Origin: Rhodobacter sp. NTK016B
Lineage (GTDB): Bacteria > Pseudomonadota > Alphaproteobacteria > Rhodobacterales > Rhodobacteraceae
Assembly (NCBI RefSeq): GCF_017303295.1
Contig: NZ_JAFKOK010000007.1
Span: 1-64,000, forward strand
DNA length: 64,000 nucleotides
Direction: 5' to 3'
The translations under genes and the position numbers were made by a program. The notes under the pieces are model-generated. The model saw only the letters and a program-made list of their open reading frames with translations. It searched no databases and was not told the DNA's origin. Below, in pieces: positions 9,031 through 16,874 of the stretch; position 1 is the first letter of the stretch; each line of letters opens with the position of its first letter.

Positions 9031-9386
9031 CGGGCAAGTCCTCGGTCCAGGTCGGTGGTCGAGCTCGGCCGCCCAGATCGGCGGGGCTTGCCGAGGGTGT
9101 AGACGCGCCCGGCGTCAAAAGCCAGCGCCGCAAAGTATCAGCGCCGCCACACCCACGGCGGAAGCCGGGACATGGCGGCGCAGAGCACTCGTCACTACAA
9201 CCGACGCAAGCATCCCGCGCCGGACGCGTCGCTTACAACGATGAACGGCTCACAGCAAGGCTGGATTTTGGGAAGGCTCGGTACGGGGTGAACGATCAGG
9301 CAACTGGTACTGTACGAGAAAAATACTGACTAAACTGGCTGTTACCGATCATGAACTGGTACAGATCACAGCGACGCAACCCCCCG
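9031..9386. other. Gene-free region between XRE regulator and hisN, with AACTGGTAC repeats
   Basis: No convincing gene. It is the upstream region of the hisN-like gene on the minus strand. A relatively AT-rich pocket (about 9290-9370) holds two exact copies of AACTGGTAC at 9302-9310 and 9354-9362, 52 bases apart, with a weaker AAACTGGCTGTTACC between them, and the short palindrome GTAC-T-GTAC at 9307-9315. These may be operator half-sites; no cognate regulator is identified, though the XRE gene beside them is a candidate. Confidence 0.4.
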
Positions 9387-9746
9387 TCAGGCGGCGTCGG
9401 AAAGAACCCGAGCGAGGTCGAACAAACGTTTTCGTTGCGCTTCGGGGATGGCGTAGTAAGCGCGGACAAGCTCCATCGCTTCCTTGTTTGCCAGAATGTC
9501 GGCTTCGACATCGGCGGCGTTTTCATCTTCGCTGAGGCCCTGAAAGAAGAACCCGATTTGCACACCGAGAGTCCGCGCGATGTCCCAAAGACGCGACGCG
9601 CTGACCCGGTTCATGCCGGTTTCGTATTTCTGGATCTGCTGGAACTTGATGCCGACAGAATCGGCCAGTTGCTGCTGCGTCATGCCGACCATCCAGCGTC
9701 TGTGCCGGATTCGCTTGCCGACATGCACGTCAACGGGGTGCTTCAC
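9387..9746 (-). CDS. XRE-family HTH transcriptional regulator (GTG start)
   Basis: A 119-residue protein with a phage-repressor-type helix-turn-helix over residues 10-65 (TQQQLADSVGIKFQQIQKYE) and a helical tail with an acidic segment (LSEDENAADVEAD). The start is a GTG at 9746 with AAGGAG seven bases before it; the upstream ATG at 9803 has no site and adds 19 low-quality residues. This type of small XRE protein is common in Rhodobacterales. Target unknown; it is transcribed from the 515-base gene-free region to its right, which holds palindromic motifs. Confidence 0.87.
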   Translation of the reverse strand: MKHPVDVHVGKRIRHRRWMVGMTQQQLADSVGIKFQQIQKYETGMNRVSASRLWDIARTLGVQIGFFFQGLSEDENAADVEADILANKEAMELVRAYYAIPEAQRKRLFDLARVLSDAA

Positions 9747-10261
9747 GTCGATACTCCTTCGTATTCTGGCTGCCGAGCCCATGAGCGGACGTGCAGCCGA
9801 CATCCGTCAAACAAGTACAAGCAATAACCGTGCCAAGTTTCGCGCACGGGAGATTTTTCTTCGACGCTCGAGTGAAATTCATCTTCTGGACGAAACATTT
9901 CCGCGGGTTCCCTCGCTGATCGTCTCTTCAAAGGTAAACATTCGTCCTTCACACGCGCTGAGGGAGTGTACCCCCCGGTTAGAGAAAGACCCGAAAACCC
10001 GGTTTCTAACATCGGAATATTTTAGCCGGTCGCTGCACGTCATCAAGTGTGATTTGCAAATTGCACCTCTTTTTGCATCAACCTTAACGTGTATTCGCAT
10101 TTTGCGAAGGTATTCCCGGGTGATAAGGCCGCCACTTGACAGGGTTACAGGGCCTTCGCGGGTCCTATCTGGGTGCTTGTCCTTCGCGGCGGTCCTGTCC
10201 ATTCTCGCCCCGGAGAGAGGAAATCCGCCCCATTTCGCAACCCATTGCCCCAGGAGCCCCC
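9747..10261. other. Gene-free divergent regulatory region (XRE / quinone oxidoreductase)
   Basis: No gene is supported in these 515 bases. They separate the minus-strand XRE gene from the plus-strand quinone oxidoreductase and are richer in A/T than the surroundings. Open frames across it (for example an 89-codon minus frame at 9743-10012) have no ribosome-binding site and no family resemblance. The part at 10053-10108 carries palindromes listed separately. Confidence 0.5.
10053..10108. promoter_or_regulatory. Candidate operator cluster upstream of the quinone oxidoreductase
   Basis: TTTGCAAA (10053-10060) overlaps the inverted repeat TGCAA-A-TTGCA (10055-10065), and a perfect inverted repeat TTCGCA-TTT-TGCGAA lies at 10094-10108, which contains TTTGCGAA. 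The sites sit about 150-210 bases before the gene start at 10262. TTTGC[AG]AA-like half-sites are known for ScfR-family acyl-CoA regulators (for example PccR in Rhodobacter), but the usual fixed 4-base spacing between two full sites is not seen, so the assignment is only a suggestion. Confidence 0.4.
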
Positions 10262-11227
10262 ATGCGCGCCTTCGTTCTTGCGTCGACAGAGACACCGCCC
10301 GCCCTGACCGAACGTCCGGTCCCCGAGCCGCAGCCCGGCGAAATCCGGGTGCGTATCCGCGCCTGCGGTCTGAACTTCGCCGACCTGCTGATGGCCAAGG
10401 GCACCTATCAGGACATCCCGCCGATGCCCTTCGTCATGGGGATGGAGCTTGCGGGCGAGGTCGACGCGGTGGGCGAGGGGGTGTCGCGGCTCAGCCCCGG
10501 CCAGCGCGTCGCGGTCTTCGCAGGGCAGGGGGGGCTGGCGGAATACGGCTGTTTTCCCGCCGCGCGCTGCCTGCCGATCCCCGATTCCATGCCCTTTGAC
10601 CACGCCGCCGGATTCATGGTGGCCTATGGCACCTCGCATATCGGGCTGAAGCACCGTGCGCGGCTGAAGGCGGGCGAGACGCTTCTGGTTCTGGGCGCGG
10701 CTGGCGGGGTCGGGCTCACGGCGGTCGAGATCGGCGCCAAGCTGGGTGCCCGCGTGGTCGCCGTGGCGCGCGGGGCGGAGAAGCTGAAAGTGGCCAAGGC
10801 CGCCGGGGCCTCCGTCCTGATCGACAGCGAGGGTGAAGACCTGAAAGCTGCGTTCAAAGCGCTGGGCGGCGTCGATGTGGTCTATGACGCGGTGGGCGAG
10901 CCCGCCGCCTCGGCCGCGCTGCGCGCGCTGCGGCCCGAGGGGCGCTACGTGGTGATCGGCTTTGCCGGGGGCACGGTGCCGCAATTCCCGGCCAATATCC
11001 TGCTGGTCAAGAATATCGACGTGATCGGCCTGTATTGGGGCGGCTATTCGGGCTTCGCACCCGAGGCGCTGACCGACTCGCTGGCCGAGCTGATGAAGAT
11101 GTATGACGAGGGCGGCCTGCATCCCCATGTCAGCCACGCGTTGCCGCTCGAGAAAACGGCCGAGGCGATGGAGCTGATGCGCTCGCGCGCCTCGACCGGC
11201 AAGGTCGTCATCACGATGGGCGACTGA
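10262..11227 (+). CDS. NADPH:quinone oxidoreductase (zinc-independent MDR family)
   Basis: A 321-residue medium-chain dehydrogenase/reductase. The N-terminal GroES-like domain (GEIRVRIRACGLNFAD) lacks the zinc ligands of alcohol dehydrogenases, and the Rossmann domain begins with LVLGAAGGVGLTAVEIGAKLGA near residue 143, the AxxGxxG pattern typical of NADPH:quinone reductases. The substrate may be a quinone or an enoyl/enone compound. The start at 10262 follows CAGGAG; the open frame extends 42 codons upstream but without a site. It is convergent with a LysR gene, with only 4 bases between the stops. Confidence 0.87.
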   Translation: MRAFVLASTETPPALTERPVPEPQPGEIRVRIRACGLNFADLLMAKGTYQDIPPMPFVMGMELAGEVDAVGEGVSRLSPGQRVAVFAGQGGLAEYGCFPAARCLPIPDSMPFDHAAGFMVAYGTSHIGLKHRARLKAGETLLVLGAAGGVGLTAVEIGAKLGARVVAVARGAEKLKVAKAAGASVLIDSEGEDLKAAFKALGGVDVVYDAVGEPAASAALRALRPEGRYVVIGFAGGTVPQFPANILLVKNIDVIGLYWGGYSGFAPEALTDSLAELMKMYDEGGLHPHVSHALPLEKTAEAMELMRSRASTGKVVITMGD

Positions 11228-11231
11228 GTGC

Positions 11232-12197
11232 TTAACCGGCTGCGACGTCCGGCTGCGGGGCCGGGCGCTGCACGGGCTGGAGCGCGGGCTGCGCAAGCGG
11301 CTGAGGTTTGATCTCGCCGCCCCAGGCCTTGCGCAACAGTTCGGCCAGCGCGGTCACGCCGGGAATGGTGTTGCCGGGCCGCACATAGAGGTTGATCAGG
11401 AAGCTCGACAGATCCGGCAGCCCGCAACCGGCGGGGATGCGCTCGACATGCGGCGGTTCGGTGCCTGCCAGCAATGCATGGACCGCCATGTCGCAGCTCA
11501 CTGCCGCTTCCAGCGTGCGGTCGGAATCGCTTTCGACCGCCGTTTCCCACGGCACCCCATCGCGGTCGAGCGCGGCGATGATGCCTGCACGGAACGCGCA
11601 GACCCGCCCCTGCGCCAGCCGCAGCGGTCGCTGGCGGAACGCCTGTCCGCCCGGAGCCCCGATCCAGACCAGCGGCAGATGCGCCAGCGTCTCGCCGCCC
11701 GCATCGCATTGCATCTCGGTCGTCAGGATCAGATCGCATTCGCCGCGCCCGAAAGCTTCCTTGGCGCGGATGGTGTTGAGCGTCTGAAGTTGCACATTCA
11801 TGCGCGGAAACAGCGTGTTGAAATGACGCAGCACCTGCGGGATATGCGGATAGATGATGTCATGGGGCAGTGCGAAGCGGATCTCACCCTCGTATTCGCT
11901 GTCGGTCAGTCGCTCGACCGCCTCGTCATTAAGCGCAAGGATCCGCCGCGCATAGGACAGCAGTTGATCGCCCGCATTGGTCAGCGTCACGCCGCGCCCC
12001 GACCGGTCGAGCAGCGTCAGCCCGAGGCTTTCCTCGAGCCGCTTGATCTGCATCGAGACGGCGGATTGCGTGAGGTTCAGAAGCTGCGCCGCCTTGGTGA
12101 CGCCGCCGAAATCGGCGATCGCGGCAAGGGCACGCAGGGCGGCAAGGTCGAGATTTCGGCGCATATCAAGATCCGTGAACATACCCATCAGAAACAT
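11232..12197 (-). CDS. LysR-family transcriptional regulator
   Basis: A 321-residue LysR protein: HTH in residues about 15-75 (LAAIADFGGVTKAAQLLNLTQSAVSMQIKRLE), effector domain from about 105, and a Pro/Gln-rich tail of about 25 residues that is unusual for the family. The start at 12197 has AAGGG five bases upstream; internal ATGs at 12182 and 12164 are possible. It is divergent from the DUF1127 gene (gap 90 bases), so the shared region may hold its operator. Effector unknown. Confidence 0.88.
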   Translation of the reverse strand: MFLMGMFTDLDMRRNLDLAALRALAAIADFGGVTKAAQLLNLTQSAVSMQIKRLEESLGLTLLDRSGRGVTLTNAGDQLLSYARRILALNDEAVERLTDSEYEGEIRFALPHDIIYPHIPQVLRHFNTLFPRMNVQLQTLNTIRAKEAFGRGECDLILTTEMQCDAGGETLAHLPLVWIGAPGGQAFRQRPLRLAQGRVCAFRAGIIAALDRDGVPWETAVESDSDRTLEAAVSCDMAVHALLAGTEPPHVERIPAGCGLPDLSSFLINLYVRPGNTIPGVTALAELLRKAWGGEIKPQPLAQPALQPVQRPAPQPDVAAG

Positions 12198-12287
12198 TCG
12201 TTTCCCTTATACACCGGCTCTGGCTATCAGATCAACATCCGTGATGAACGGACGCCGACAGATCACGAAATGCGAGAGGATGTCCCG

Positions 12288-12521
12288 ATGACCTGTGTCG
12301 ATAGCCAAATGCAAGCGCCCGCCAGCCTGCACACCCAAGCCGCGCCGACGCGTCTGGGCCGGCTCGTCCGCATGGTTAAGGACGCGCCTGCGCTGGTGCG
12401 TCAGCGTGTCGCGCTGCGTCACCTCGACGACCGTCTGCTCAGGGATATTGGCCTGGACCGCGCCAGTGCCCGGGCCGAGGCTGAACGCCCTTTCTGGGAT
12501 GGCCCGAACTGGTGGCGCTGA
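12288..12521 (+). CDS. DUF1127 small protein
   Basis: A 77-residue basic/tryptophan-ended protein. The DUF1127 pattern is clear: a helical basic stretch followed by LRHLDDRLLRDIGLDR near residues 45-62 and a tail FWDGPNWWR. In alphaproteobacteria such small arginine-rich proteins have been linked to RNA/phosphate-related and metabolic regulation; the role of this one is unknown. The start at 12288 has GAGAGG eight bases before it; an in-frame ATG at 12270 is possible. It is divergent from a LysR gene. Confidence 0.8.
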   Translation: MTCVDSQMQAPASLHTQAAPTRLGRLVRMVKDAPALVRQRVALRHLDDRLLRDIGLDRASARAEAERPFWDGPNWWR

Positions 12522-12723
12522 GCCGCCCGAACGCCGGTCGCCGACCCTTGTGACGGCCTCGCGCGCGTGCCCGGATACGGGCGCGCGCCGCTTGCCTGCG
12601 GGATGAATCGCGCGCGTACCCGACCACCGGATCTTGAAATGCGAGTCTTCCTTCCCGATATTGAAGGCAAGTCTGGTATCCGATGACGGGTGCCGTTCGT
12701 CCAACATCTTTACGGAGGGATAC

Positions 12724-13506
12724 ATGGCCAACTATCAGTCGGTGCGCACGTCCGACGCTGGCGCGCTTGGCGCACGGATCGACGAAGGCCTGCGCGCGCA
12801 TATGAACAAGGTCTACGGCACGATGTCCGTAGGCATGCTGATCACCGCCGCGGGGGCCTGGGCCATTTCCGGTCTCGCCACGACCTCGGACCCGGCCGCG
12901 GCCGCGGCCCAGCTTCAGAACGGCCAGTACCTGTCGCAACTCGGCTATGCGCTCTATGCCTCGCCGCTGCGCTGGGTGGTGATGTTCGCCCCGCTCGCCT
13001 TCATCCTGTTCGGCTGGGGTGCGATGCTGCGCAATGCCTCGGCGGCGGCGATGCAGATCGCCTTCTATGTCTTCGCGGCGATGATCGGCGTTTCGCTCAG
13101 CTCGATCTTCCTGATCTATACTGATGCGTCGATCGTTCAGACCTTCCTTGTCACGGCCATCGCCTTCGCGGGTCTCAGTCTTTACGGCTACACCACGAAA
13201 CGCGACCTTTCGGGCTTCGGCACCTTCCTTGTGATGGGGGTGATCGGGCTGATCGTGGCGATGGTGATCAACATCTTCCTGCAGTCGGCGGCGATGACCT
13301 TCGCGATCTCGGTGATCGGCGTGCTGCTCTTCGCGGGCCTGACCGCTTTCGACACGCAGTCGATCAAAGCCAATTACGTGGCCCATGCCCAGCAGGGTGA
13401 CACCGAATGGCTGCAGAAATCGGCGATCGCCGGTGCGCTCAGCCTGTATCTGGACTTCCTCAACATGTTCCAGTTCCTGCTGATGTTCCTGGGCAACCGC
13501 GAATAA
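12724..13506 (+). CDS. Bax inhibitor-1 / YccA family integral membrane protein
   Basis: A 260-residue inner-membrane protein with about seven transmembrane segments, the first after a roughly 35-residue cytosolic N-terminus (MNKVYGTMSVGMLITAAGAWAIS). The family signatures FDTQSIK and the charged C-terminal helix LYLDFLNMFQFLLMFLGNRE region are present. Bacterial relatives (YccA of E. coli, a modulator of FtsH; BsYetJ, a pH-sensitive Ca2+ leak channel) suggest a membrane protein-quality or Ca2+ leak role, not shown here. The start at 12724 follows GGAGGG. A strong terminator follows the stop by 20 bases. Confidence 0.9.
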   Translation: MANYQSVRTSDAGALGARIDEGLRAHMNKVYGTMSVGMLITAAGAWAISGLATTSDPAAAAAQLQNGQYLSQLGYALYASPLRWVVMFAPLAFILFGWGAMLRNASAAAMQIAFYVFAAMIGVSLSSIFLIYTDASIVQTFLVTAIAFAGLSLYGYTTKRDLSGFGTFLVMGVIGLIVAMVINIFLQSAAMTFAISVIGVLLFAGLTAFDTQSIKANYVAHAQQGDTEWLQKSAIAGALSLYLDFLNMFQFLLMFLGNRE

Positions 13507-13526
13507 AGCGTTTCCATTCGTCTTCG

Positions 13527-13556
13527 AAAGGGCCGGTCGTAAGACCGGCCCTTTTT
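13527..13556 (+). terminator. Rho-independent terminator after the Bax-inhibitor-1 family gene
   Basis: A perfect 12-bp stem AAAGGGCCGGTC / GACCGGCCCTTT with a GTAA loop, followed by further T. It lies 20 bases after the stop codon at 13506. Confidence 0.93.
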
Positions 13557-13565
13557 CGTTGCCGG

Positions 13566-13615
13566 CATCTTTGTTCCGAAAATATCCCGGGGGGTGCGGG
13601 GGGGCAGCGCCCCCC
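13566..13615 (+). repeat. Dispersed hairpin repeat, copy D
   Basis: It carries the shared core (CATCTTTGTTCCGAAAATAT, then CCCGGGGGGTG) and the G/C hairpin GGGGGGC-AGC-GCCCCCC (13599-13615), but lacks the small TTGGCC hairpin. It lies between the convergent 3' ends of the Bax-inhibitor-1 gene and rpmG. The remaining bases to 13810 hold no gene; they include a perfect hairpin GCGCTCCC-AGC-GGGAGCGC at 13756-13774. Confidence 0.7.
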
Positions 13616-13810
13616 GCCCGGTCGTGCGAGACCTCGGCGCCGGAGGCGTCGCGGGCGAGGGCGAAATCCCTCACCCGGACGCTCATGGGCCTGAGGCGAT
13701 GGTATTGTGGCGCACCAGCCTGTGTGCGTCTCAGGCGCTGTCATGGGCCCGCCGAGCGCTCCCAGCGGGAGCGCCAGGGCAGCGCGCCGCCGGGCCGGGC
13801 TCGTCACAAA

Positions 13811-13838
13811 CGAAAAAGGCCACCCGCGCGGGGTGGCC
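13811..13838 (-). terminator. Rho-independent terminator of rpmG
   Basis: Read on the minus strand: GGCCACCC-CGCGC-GGGTGGCC followed by TTTTTCG. It begins 25 bases after the rpmG stop codon. Confidence 0.92.
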
Positions 13839-13862
13839 CAATTCCGATACGGAGGACAGATC

Positions 13863-14030
13863 TTACTTGATCTTGCCTTCCTTGTACTCGACGTGCTGAC
13901 GCACAACCGGATCGAACTTCCGGATGGTCATCTTTTCGGTCATCGTGCGGGCGTTCTTCTTGGTCACGTAGAAGTGGCCGGTGCCCGCCGTCGAGTTCAG
14001 ACGGATCTTGATCGTCGTCGGCTTCGCCAT
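13863..14030 (-). CDS. rpmG: 50S ribosomal protein L33
   Basis: A 55-residue ribosomal protein of the large subunit. The translation begins [20 protein letters not shown] and continues with [10 protein letters not shown] and [15 protein letters not shown], which is the classic L33 pattern. The zinc-binding CxxC pairs of some L33 paralogues are absent, so it is the zinc-free form. GGAG precedes the start by six bases, and a strong terminator follows. It is a single-gene unit. Confidence 0.97.
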   Translation of the reverse strand: MAKPTTIKIRLNSTAGTGHFYVTKKNARTMTEKMTIRKFDPVVRQHVEYKEGKIK

Positions 14031-14137
14031 GGGTGTCTCCTGCGCACGGCCGCCGCAGGCTGGCCGGTGAATTCCTTTGAAGCCCGCCTTTTACGCATCC
14101 CCGGGCCAGAGTCAACGCCCCAAACGCGGCAATTCGC

Positions 14138-15667
14138 TCAATAGGCGTTTTTCGTGGTCACAAGGCTGACCGGCGTCATCATCACGATCTTCAGATCCAG
14201 CCACAGCGACCAGTGTTCGATGTAATAAAGATCGTGTTCGATGCGCTGGGTGATCTTCTCCATCGAGTTCATCTCGCCGCGCCAGCCCTTGACCTGCGCC
14301 CAGCCGGTGACGCCCGGCTTGACCTTGTGGCGGGCCGAATAGGCCTGCTCGATCTGGTCATAGACGATGTCGCCGGTGCGCGCGGCGGTGGCGTGGGGGC
14401 GGGGGCCCACCATCGACAGATCGCCCATGATGACGTTGAAGAATTGCGGGAATTCGTCGATCGAGGCCCGGCGGATGAAGCGGCCCACCTTTGTCACGCG
14501 CGCATCGCCCTTGCGCACCGCCTTGACCGCCGTCGGATCGCACAGGTCGGTATACATCGAGCGGAATTTCAGCACAGCAATGGGCTTGTTGTTATAGCCG
14601 TGCCGCTTTTGTCGGAACAGGACCGGGCCGGGCGAGTCGAGCTTGATGGCGATGGCGGTGATCAGCATCACCGGCGACAGCAGCACGATGGCGAGCGAGG
14701 CGAAGAACAGGTCGAAGATCCGCTTTTCCACCGCCGCGAAACCGCCGATCGGGCGTTTGTAGATCTCGATCAGCCCGATCGGACCGATTTTCGAGCGCTT
14801 CTTGCGCGAATAATCGGGGATCTCGGTGCCCTCGGTCACTCGGATATCGACCGGCAGCACGAAGAGCCGCGCCAGCAATTCACGGATCCGCGCCTGCGAG
14901 GCGCCGGGGATCGCGATGATGACCGTATCGATTTTGGCCAGCCGGGCGAATTCGACCAGGTCGTCGACATCCCCGGTCTTGTGATAGCCCGCAAGCATCG
15001 CGGGCGAGCGCGGGTCCCTGCGCTCGTCGAAAAAGCCGCACATGCGCCGTCCGCGCCCGCGTTCGCGGTCGATCTCGCGGATCAGCGGTTCGATATCGGC
15101 GCCGCCGCCGACCAGCACGATCCGGTGTTCCAGAATGCCCGCCCGTACAAGGTGGTGGACCCGCGCCCGCATCGCCACGCGGCTCAGGCTCATCAGGCCG
15201 CCCGCAGCGAGTGTCCAGTACAGGCCCCATTCCTGCAGCGTGGTTATCGGCAGGCCCGCCCAGCCAAGGGCCACCAGCGTCAGCGCCAGCCCGCCCACGA
15301 GGCTGATCAGGCCGACTACGAGCCCCTTGCGCAACGAGCGCATGCGGCGAAATCCGTAGCCGCCCAGAAGCTTGGTCAGGAAGCTGACGATCAGCGCCCC
15401 CATCCATGCCGCGCCGACCGATTGCATCTGGCCCAGCATCGTATCCGTGACGAGGCTGTGCGCCAGCATCCCGGTCAGGCCGATGCAGAGCATGTCGGCG
15501 ACGAACTGGATATAGCCCAGCACGCGCGGCTGCATGGTCGAGCGCGACAGCCGCTGCGCCGCCGCCAGCGCCTGTCCGCCCAGAAGCCGCGGGCGTGCGG
15601 TGCCGGTATGCGGACGGCGGCGATGGGTTTCCGTGAACAGGCGTTTTCGCGCGAAGGATTCATTCAT
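14138..15667 (-). CDS. Exopolysaccharide polyprenyl-phosphate sugar-1-phosphate transferase (WcaJ-like)
   Basis: A 509-residue inner-membrane enzyme that loads the first sugar phosphate onto undecaprenyl phosphate for exopolysaccharide or capsule synthesis. Four transmembrane helices (about 50-185), a cytosolic CoA-binding-like/Rossmann domain (HRIVLVGGGADIEPLI, about 190-300), one further hydrophobic helix (ASLAIVLLSPVMLITAI) and the bacterial sugar transferase domain to the end (FRQKRHGYNNKPIAVLKFRS, RRASIDEFPQFFNV, LSMVGPRPHA, VKPGVTGWAQVKG). No other polysaccharide genes are adjacent. The upstream 250 bases include the inverted repeat TCCCG-TTTT-CGGGA (15783-15796), a possible operator. 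Confidence 0.92.
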   Translation of the reverse strand: MNESFARKRLFTETHRRRPHTGTARPRLLGGQALAAAQRLSRSTMQPRVLGYIQFVADMLCIGLTGMLAHSLVTDTMLGQMQSVGAAWMGALIVSFLTKLLGGYGFRRMRSLRKGLVVGLISLVGGLALTLVALGWAGLPITTLQEWGLYWTLAAGGLMSLSRVAMRARVHHLVRAGILEHRIVLVGGGADIEPLIREIDRERGRGRRMCGFFDERRDPRSPAMLAGYHKTGDVDDLVEFARLAKIDTVIIAIPGASQARIRELLARLFVLPVDIRVTEGTEIPDYSRKKRSKIGPIGLIEIYKRPIGGFAAVEKRIFDLFFASLAIVLLSPVMLITAIAIKLDSPGPVLFRQKRHGYNNKPIAVLKFRSMYTDLCDPTAVKAVRKGDARVTKVGRFIRRASIDEFPQFFNVIMGDLSMVGPRPHATAARTGDIVYDQIEQAYSARHKVKPGVTGWAQVKGWRGEMNSMEKITQRIEHDLYYIEHWSLWLDLKIVMMTPVSLVTTKNAY

Positions 15668-15918
15668 GACTGTACCGACCGGCTTCCCAGATTACACGAC
15701 CGGCGGTCTGGTGTGACGCGCCGGTTCGGGATCACTCTAGGGGCCGGGTCGGGCACAATTGTGGCACTTTGGGGCCAGACTGTCCCGTTTTCGGGATTTC
15801 CCCTATGCATTTTGCAATCAGCGCGTGTGCTGGGTGACTCGCGCCTCACACGCCGCGTGGCGTGGCGTGTTTCGGGCGCGTCGGCGGCTCGTTCTGATGG
15901 CGGGGGCAGGGGGTATTT

Positions 15919-16340
15919 GCGCGGATGGCCTGTAAGCCGGATTCTGTTCCGGGTTGCCCCGGCGACGACCATTCATCTGCCCCGTCCGTTACCGGCGGGG
16001 TCAAGCTGCCAACCCGGGCCTCTGGGCTGAGACGTCCCTGCGGCGATATCGGCCCGCCCGAAGACGAAACCGATCATGCCCGCGCGAGGCCCCTATTCGG
16101 CATTGCTCCCGGTGGGGCTTGCCATGCCGGTCCGGTTACCCGTCCCGCGGTGGGCTCTTACCCCACCGTTTCACCCTTGCCGCGGCCCATTGCCCTTGCG
16201 GGTGCCGGGCGGTGCGGCGGTCTGTTCTCTGTGGCGCTTTCCCTCGGGTTGCCCCGGCCGGGCGTTACCCGGCACCGTTGTCTCATGGAGTCCGGACTTT
16301 CCTCGGACCTTTCGGCCCGCGGCCGTCCGGCCATCCGCGC
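15919..16340 (-). ncRNA. rnpB: RNase P RNA (bacterial type A)
   Basis: The catalytic RNA that matures tRNA 5' ends. On the minus strand the 5' part carries the P4/CR-I signature GAGGAAAGTCCGGACTC, and the 3' end carries AGAATCCGGCTTACAGGCC. The ends pair as helix P1: GCGCGGATGGCC (from 16340) is exactly complementary to GGCCATCCGCGC (ending 15919), which sets the limits to within a few bases. Length is about 422 nt, normal for alphaproteobacteria. Open frames drawn across the region are not genes. Confidence 0.97.
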
Positions 16341-16383
16341 GACGGGTGTCCTACGCCGCGCATGGGCAGCCGTCAACGGGCGT

Positions 16384-16860
16384 CTATTCGGTGCACAGCG
16401 TCTCGCGGCGACCGCGGGCCGTGTAGACTTCCTGACAGCCGAAGATCGGCGTCAGCGGCGCGCAGGTGCCCGAGCGGGCAAGGCACAGCCCCTCGCAATC
16501 GCTGCCCTCGTCACAGGCCTGCCCGCCGTCGCGCGTGGTCTCGACACAGGCGAAAAGCCCGCTCGTGCCGCGCGCCATCAGTTGACCGCCCCGTTCTTGG
16601 CACAAAAGGCGCTGCTGGGCGAGGAAGGGGGGCTCGGGCGGCGGGGCGGGTTCCGCCTCTGGCGCGGGGGCTGGAATGGGGTCCTGAACGGCGGAAAGGT
16701 CGGGCTCAGGCGCGGCCGGACTGTCTGCCGGCCCATCGACCACGGCACCCGTATCTGTAGCCGCTTCCGCCAATGCGGCCCCGTCCCCTGCAGCAGGTCG
16801 ATCCCCCGCGCCACAGGCGGCGAGGGTCAGGCAGAGCAGTAGGGCTAAGGCGCGCGTCAT
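16384..16860 (-). CDS. Small predicted lipoprotein, cysteine-rich C-terminus
   Basis: A 158-residue exported protein of unknown function. Residues 1-16 form a lipoprotein signal (ALALLLCLTLAAC, lipobox LAAC), followed by an Ala/Pro/Glu-rich linker (to about 80) and a C-terminal region with about nine cysteines (LLCQERGG, FACVETT, ACDEGSDCEGLCLARSGTCAP, FGCQEVY), likely disulfide-bonded in the periplasm. The start at 16860 lies 14 bases after the aldo/keto reductase stop on the same strand, suggesting cotranscription. Its stop lies about 44 bases upstream of the RNase P RNA 5' end. Confidence 0.75.
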   Translation of the reverse strand: MTRALALLLCLTLAACGAGDRPAAGDGAALAEAATDTGAVVDGPADSPAAPEPDLSAVQDPIPAPAPEAEPAPPPEPPFLAQQRLLCQERGGQLMARGTSGLFACVETTRDGGQACDEGSDCEGLCLARSGTCAPLTPIFGCQEVYTARGRRETLCTE

Positions 16861-16874
16861 GTCGGTGCGGCGGC

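Noticed and set aside
9743-10012. 89-codon minus-strand frame beyond the XRE gene
   Set aside because: No ribosome-binding site or family pattern; it runs through the likely promoter region of the XRE gene.
15925-16842. Long plus-strand frames across 15.9-16.8 kb
   Set aside because: They cross the RNase P RNA, identified by its P1, P4 and 3' signatures, and the lipoprotein gene on the other strand.
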